From the NCBI RefSeq assembly GCF_050948215.1, contig NW_027488564.1, positions 1,426,001 through 1,490,000 on the forward strand: a DNA stretch of 64,000 bases, written 5' to 3'. Shown piece by piece: positions 60,600-64,000 of the stretch. The DNA comes from Halictus rubicundus. Its lineage: Eukaryota > Arthropoda > Insecta > Hymenoptera > Halictidae. The position numbers and the translations under genes are program-made. Within the stretch, counting starts at the first letter, position 1; every line of letters begins with the position of its first letter. The notes under the pieces are model-generated. The model was not told the origin of the DNA. It searched no databases and worked only from the letters and a program-made list of their open reading frames with translations.

Positions 60600-63500
60600 T
60601 ATCCTGTATCCTATCCTCTATAATATCGTTTACTCTATCATATCCTATCCTCTATCCTATACTATCATCTATCCTATTCTATCCTCTATCCTATCCTCTA
60701 CCATATCCAATCCTCTATCGTATCCTCTATCGTATCCTATCCTATCCTCTACCCTATCCTATCCTCTATCCTATCCTTTCCTCAATCCTATTATATCCTC
60801 TATCCTATCCTATCCTCTATCCTATCCTATCCTCTTTCCTATCCTATCCTCTATCCCATCCTATCCTCTATCCTATCCTACCCTCTATCCTATCCGATCC
60901 TCTATCCTATCCTCTATCCTATCCTCTATCCTATCCTAACCTCCATCCGATCCTCTATCCTATCCTATCATCTATCCTATTCTATCCTCTATCCTATCCT
61001 ATCCTATATCCTATCCTATCCTCTATCCTATCCTATCCTCTATCCTATCCTATCCTCTATCCTATCCTATCCTCTATCCTATCCTCTCCTCTATCCTATC
61101 CTACCCTCTTTCCAATCCTATCCTCTATCCTATCCTATCCTCTATCCGATCCTCTATCCTATCCTAGCCTCTATTTTATCCTATCCTCTATCCTATCCTA
61201 TCCTCTATCCTATCCTATCCTCTATCCTATCCTCTCCTCTATCCTATCCTACCCTCTTTCCTATCCTATCCTCTATCCTATCCTATCCTCTATCCTATCT
61301 TATCCTCTATCCTATCCTATCCTATCCTCTATACTACCCTATCCTCTATCCTATCCTATCCTCTATCCTATCCTATCCTCTATCCTATCCTATCCTCTAT
61401 CCTATCCTATCCTCTATCCTATCCTATCCTCTATCCTACACTATCCTCTACCTTATCCTATCCTCTATCCTATCCAATTACCTATCCTATCCTCTATAAT
61501 ATCCTTTCCTCTATCCTATCCTATCCTCTATCCTATCCTATCCTCTATCCGATTCTCTATCCTATCCTATCCTCTATCCGATTCTCTATCCTATCCTATC
61601 CTCTATCCTATCCTATCCTGTATCAGATCCTCTATCCTATCCTATCATCTATCCTATCCTTTATCGTATCCTATCCTATCCTCTATCCTATCCTATCCTC
61701 TACCCTATCCTATCCTCTATCCTATCCTTTCCACAATCCTATTATATCCTCTATCCTATCCTATCCTCTATCCTATCCTATATTATCCTCTATTCTATCC
61801 TATCCTCTATCCTATCCTATCCTCTTTCCTATCCTATCCTCTATCCTATCCTCTATACCATCCTCTATCCTATCCTATTCTCTATCCGAACCTCTATCCT
61901 ATCCTATGCTCTATCCTATCTTATCCTCTATCCTATCCTCTATCCTATCCTCTATCCTATCCTATCCTATCCTCTAACCTATCCTATCCTCTATCCTATC
62001 CTATCCTCTATCCCATCCTATCCTTTCGTATCCTGTCCTCTAACCTAGCCTATCCTCTATCCGATCCTCTATCCTATCCTATCCTCTATTATAACCTATC
62101 CTCTATCCTATCCTATACTCTATCCTATCCTATCCTCTATCCTATCCTATCCTCTATCCTATCCTATCCTCTATACTATCCTATCCTCTATCCTATCCTA
62201 TCCTCTAACCTATCCTATCCTCTATCCTATCCTATCCTCTATCCTATCCTATCCTCTATCCTATCCTATCCTCTATCCTATCCTATCCTCTATCCTATCA
62301 TCTCCTCTATCCTATCCTACCCTCTTTCCTATCCTATCCTCTATCCTATCCTATCCTCTATCCTATCCTATCCTCTATCCTATCCTATCCTCTATCCCAT
62401 CCTATCCTCTATCCTATCCTATCCTCTATCCTATCCTATCCTCTATCCCATCCTATCCTCTATCCTATCCTATCCTCTATCCTATCCTATCCTCTATCCT
62501 ATCCTATCCTCTATGCTATCCTATCCTCTATCCTATCCTATCCTCTATCCTATCCTATCCTCTATCCTATTCTGTCCTCTATCCTATCCTATCCTCTATC
62601 CCATCCTATCCTCTATCCTATCCTACCCTCTATCCTATCCATTCCTCTATCCTATCCTCTATCCTATCCTCTATCCTATCCTAACCTCCATCCGATCCTC
62701 TATCCTATCCTATCATCTATCCTATCCTATCCTCTATCCTATCCTATCCTCTATCCCATTCTATAGTCTATCCTATCCTATCCTCTATCCTATCCTATCC
62801 TCTATGCTATCCTATCCTCTATCCTATCCTATACTCTATCCTATCCTATCCTCTATACTATTCTATCCTCTATCCTATCCTATCCTCTATCCCATCCTAT
62901 CCTCTATCCTATCCTACCCTCTATCCTATCCAATCCTCTATCCTATCCTCTATCCTATCCTCTATCCTATCCTAACCTCCATCCGATCCTCTATCCTATC
63001 CTATCATCTATCCTATCCTATCCTCTTTCCTATCCTATCCTCTATCCTATCCTCTATACCATCCTCTATCCTATCCTATTCTCTATCCGATCCTCTATCC
63101 TATCCTATGCTCTATCCTATCTTATCCTCTATCCTATCCTCTATCCTATCCTCTATCCTATCCTATCCTATCCTCTAACCTATCCTATCCTCTATCCTAT
63201 CATCTCCTCTATCCTATCCTACCCTCTTTCCTATCCTATCCTCTATCCTATCCTATCCTCTATCCTATTATATCCTCTATCCTATTCTGTCCTCTATCCT
63301 ATCCTATCCTCTATCCCATCCTATCCTCTATCCTATCCTACCCTCTATCCTATCCATTCCTCTATCCTATCCTCTATCCTATCCTCTATCCTATCCTAAC
63401 CTCCATCAGATCCTCTATCCTATCCTATCATCTATCCTATCCTATCCTCTATCCTATCCTATCCTCTATCCCATTCTATCCTCTATCCTATCCTATCCTC

Positions 63501-64000
63501 TATCCTATCCTATCCTCTATGCTATCCTATCCTCTATCCTATCCTATACTCTATCCTATCCTATCCTCTATACTATTCTATCCTCTATCCTATCCTATCC
63601 TCTATCCCATCCTATCCTCTATCCTATCCTACCCTCTATCCTATCCAATCCTCTATCCTATCCTCTATCCTATCCTCTATCCTATCCTAACCTCCATCCG
63701 ATCCTCTATCCTATCCTATCATCTATCCTATTCTATCCTCTATCCTATGCTATCCTCTATCCTATCCTATCCTATATCCTATCCTATCCTCTATCCTATC
63801 CTATCCTCTATCCTATCCTATCCTCTATCCTATCCTATCCTCTATCCTATCCTCTCCTCTATCCTATCCTACCCTCTTTCCAATCCTATCCTCTATCCTA
63901 TCCTATCCTCTATCCTATCCTATCCTCTATCCGATCCTCTATCCTATCCTAGCCTCTATTTTATCCTATCCTCTATCCTATCCTATCCTCTATCCTATCC
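60600..64000. repeat. Divergent satellite subfamily with a 715-bp offset
   Basis: The variant mix changes near 60.6 kb. A block of about 450 bp starting at CTATTCTGTCC (62566) recurs 715 bp later (63281). CCATTCC (62639/63354), CTAACCTCCATC (62682/63397) and the next CTAACCTCC copy (62973/63688) keep the same offset. Within each copy the CTAACCTCCATCC motif also recurs after about 290 bp. Stop codons are more frequent here, so long frames break up. Confidence 0.7.

Larger units (their letters stand above)
51633..64000. repeat. TATCC-family satellite, block 4
   Basis: 12.4 kb of satellite to the window edge. From 51.6 to about 56.9 kb it resembles the array left of the element (27.6-38.7 kb). 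From 57.0 to 60.4 kb the CAAAACCCCAACCC subfamily with 12-mer runs dominates. Beyond about 60.6 kb the CAAATCCCC and CAAAACCCC variants disappear and CCGATCC, CCCATCC, CTCTCCTC and CTAACCTCCATCC variants take over. No gene or RNA was found; the long plus-strand frames (for example 52943-56917) are satellite artefacts. Confidence 0.97.

Noticed and set aside
7040..63700. Telomeric (CCTAA)n tract
   Set aside because: CCTAA occurs only as isolated single words at the CTAACC marker and never in tandem, so the array is not canonical TTAGG telomere.

Overview
This window is eukaryotic, non-coding-dominated DNA, most likely from an arthropod and probably an insect. The evidence is a giant C/T-strand simple satellite interrupted only by poly(A)-tailed non-LTR retrotransposons whose proteins look like the R1 clade. 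That clade is typical of arthropods and includes TRAS, SART, Waldo and R1. The species cannot be named from the sequence. No host protein-coding gene, rRNA or tRNA was recognised.

Layout: (1) About 49 kb is one satellite family built from TATCC and TATCCTC words. The usual composites are 17 bp (two TATCC plus one TATCCTC), 12 bp and 7 bp. It fills 1-7037, 7895-18375, 19232-38698 and 51633-64000. Point variants (CAAATCCCC, CTCTGTCC, CCGATCC, ATCTACCC, CTAACC) recur in fixed order and reveal nested higher-order repeats and segmental duplications: an approximately 11.34-kb offset, a 2,739-bp tandem pair, a 1,017-bp tandem series and a 715-bp offset. The C-rich strand has almost no stop codons, so the very long plus-strand open frames (up to about 1,800 codons) are artefacts.

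(2) Two copies of an approximately 820-bp, 5'-truncated, GC-rich non-LTR fragment (7056-7876 and 18394-19213, minus strand) carry the same 18-bp target-site duplication. They are one insertion copied later by segmental duplication. Three uninterrupted 'empty' sites remain in sister satellite units.

(3) A 12.9-kb, apparently intact non-LTR retrotransposon (38715-51618, minus strand) has ORF1 (coiled coil, CCHC knuckles) and ORF2 (APE endonuclease, reverse transcriptase, C-terminal zinc finger). It also has a 12-nt poly(A) tail and a 14-16-bp target-site duplication. Unusually, its last 2.01 kb is present again, almost unchanged, at its 5' end. The result looks LTR-like, and the closest precedents are the TART repeats of Drosophila telomeres, the Dictyostelium DRE/TRE5 modules, or an end-to-end template jump.

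How the parts work together: ORF1 would package the RNA. ORF2 would nick the satellite and prime reverse transcription on it. The repeated 2-kb block carries TATA-like motifs on both strands and may supply the promoter. ORF2 has no AUG for its first 370 codons and overlaps the ORF1 stop by 7 nt in the -1 frame, so its translation probably depends on termination-reinitiation or recoding.
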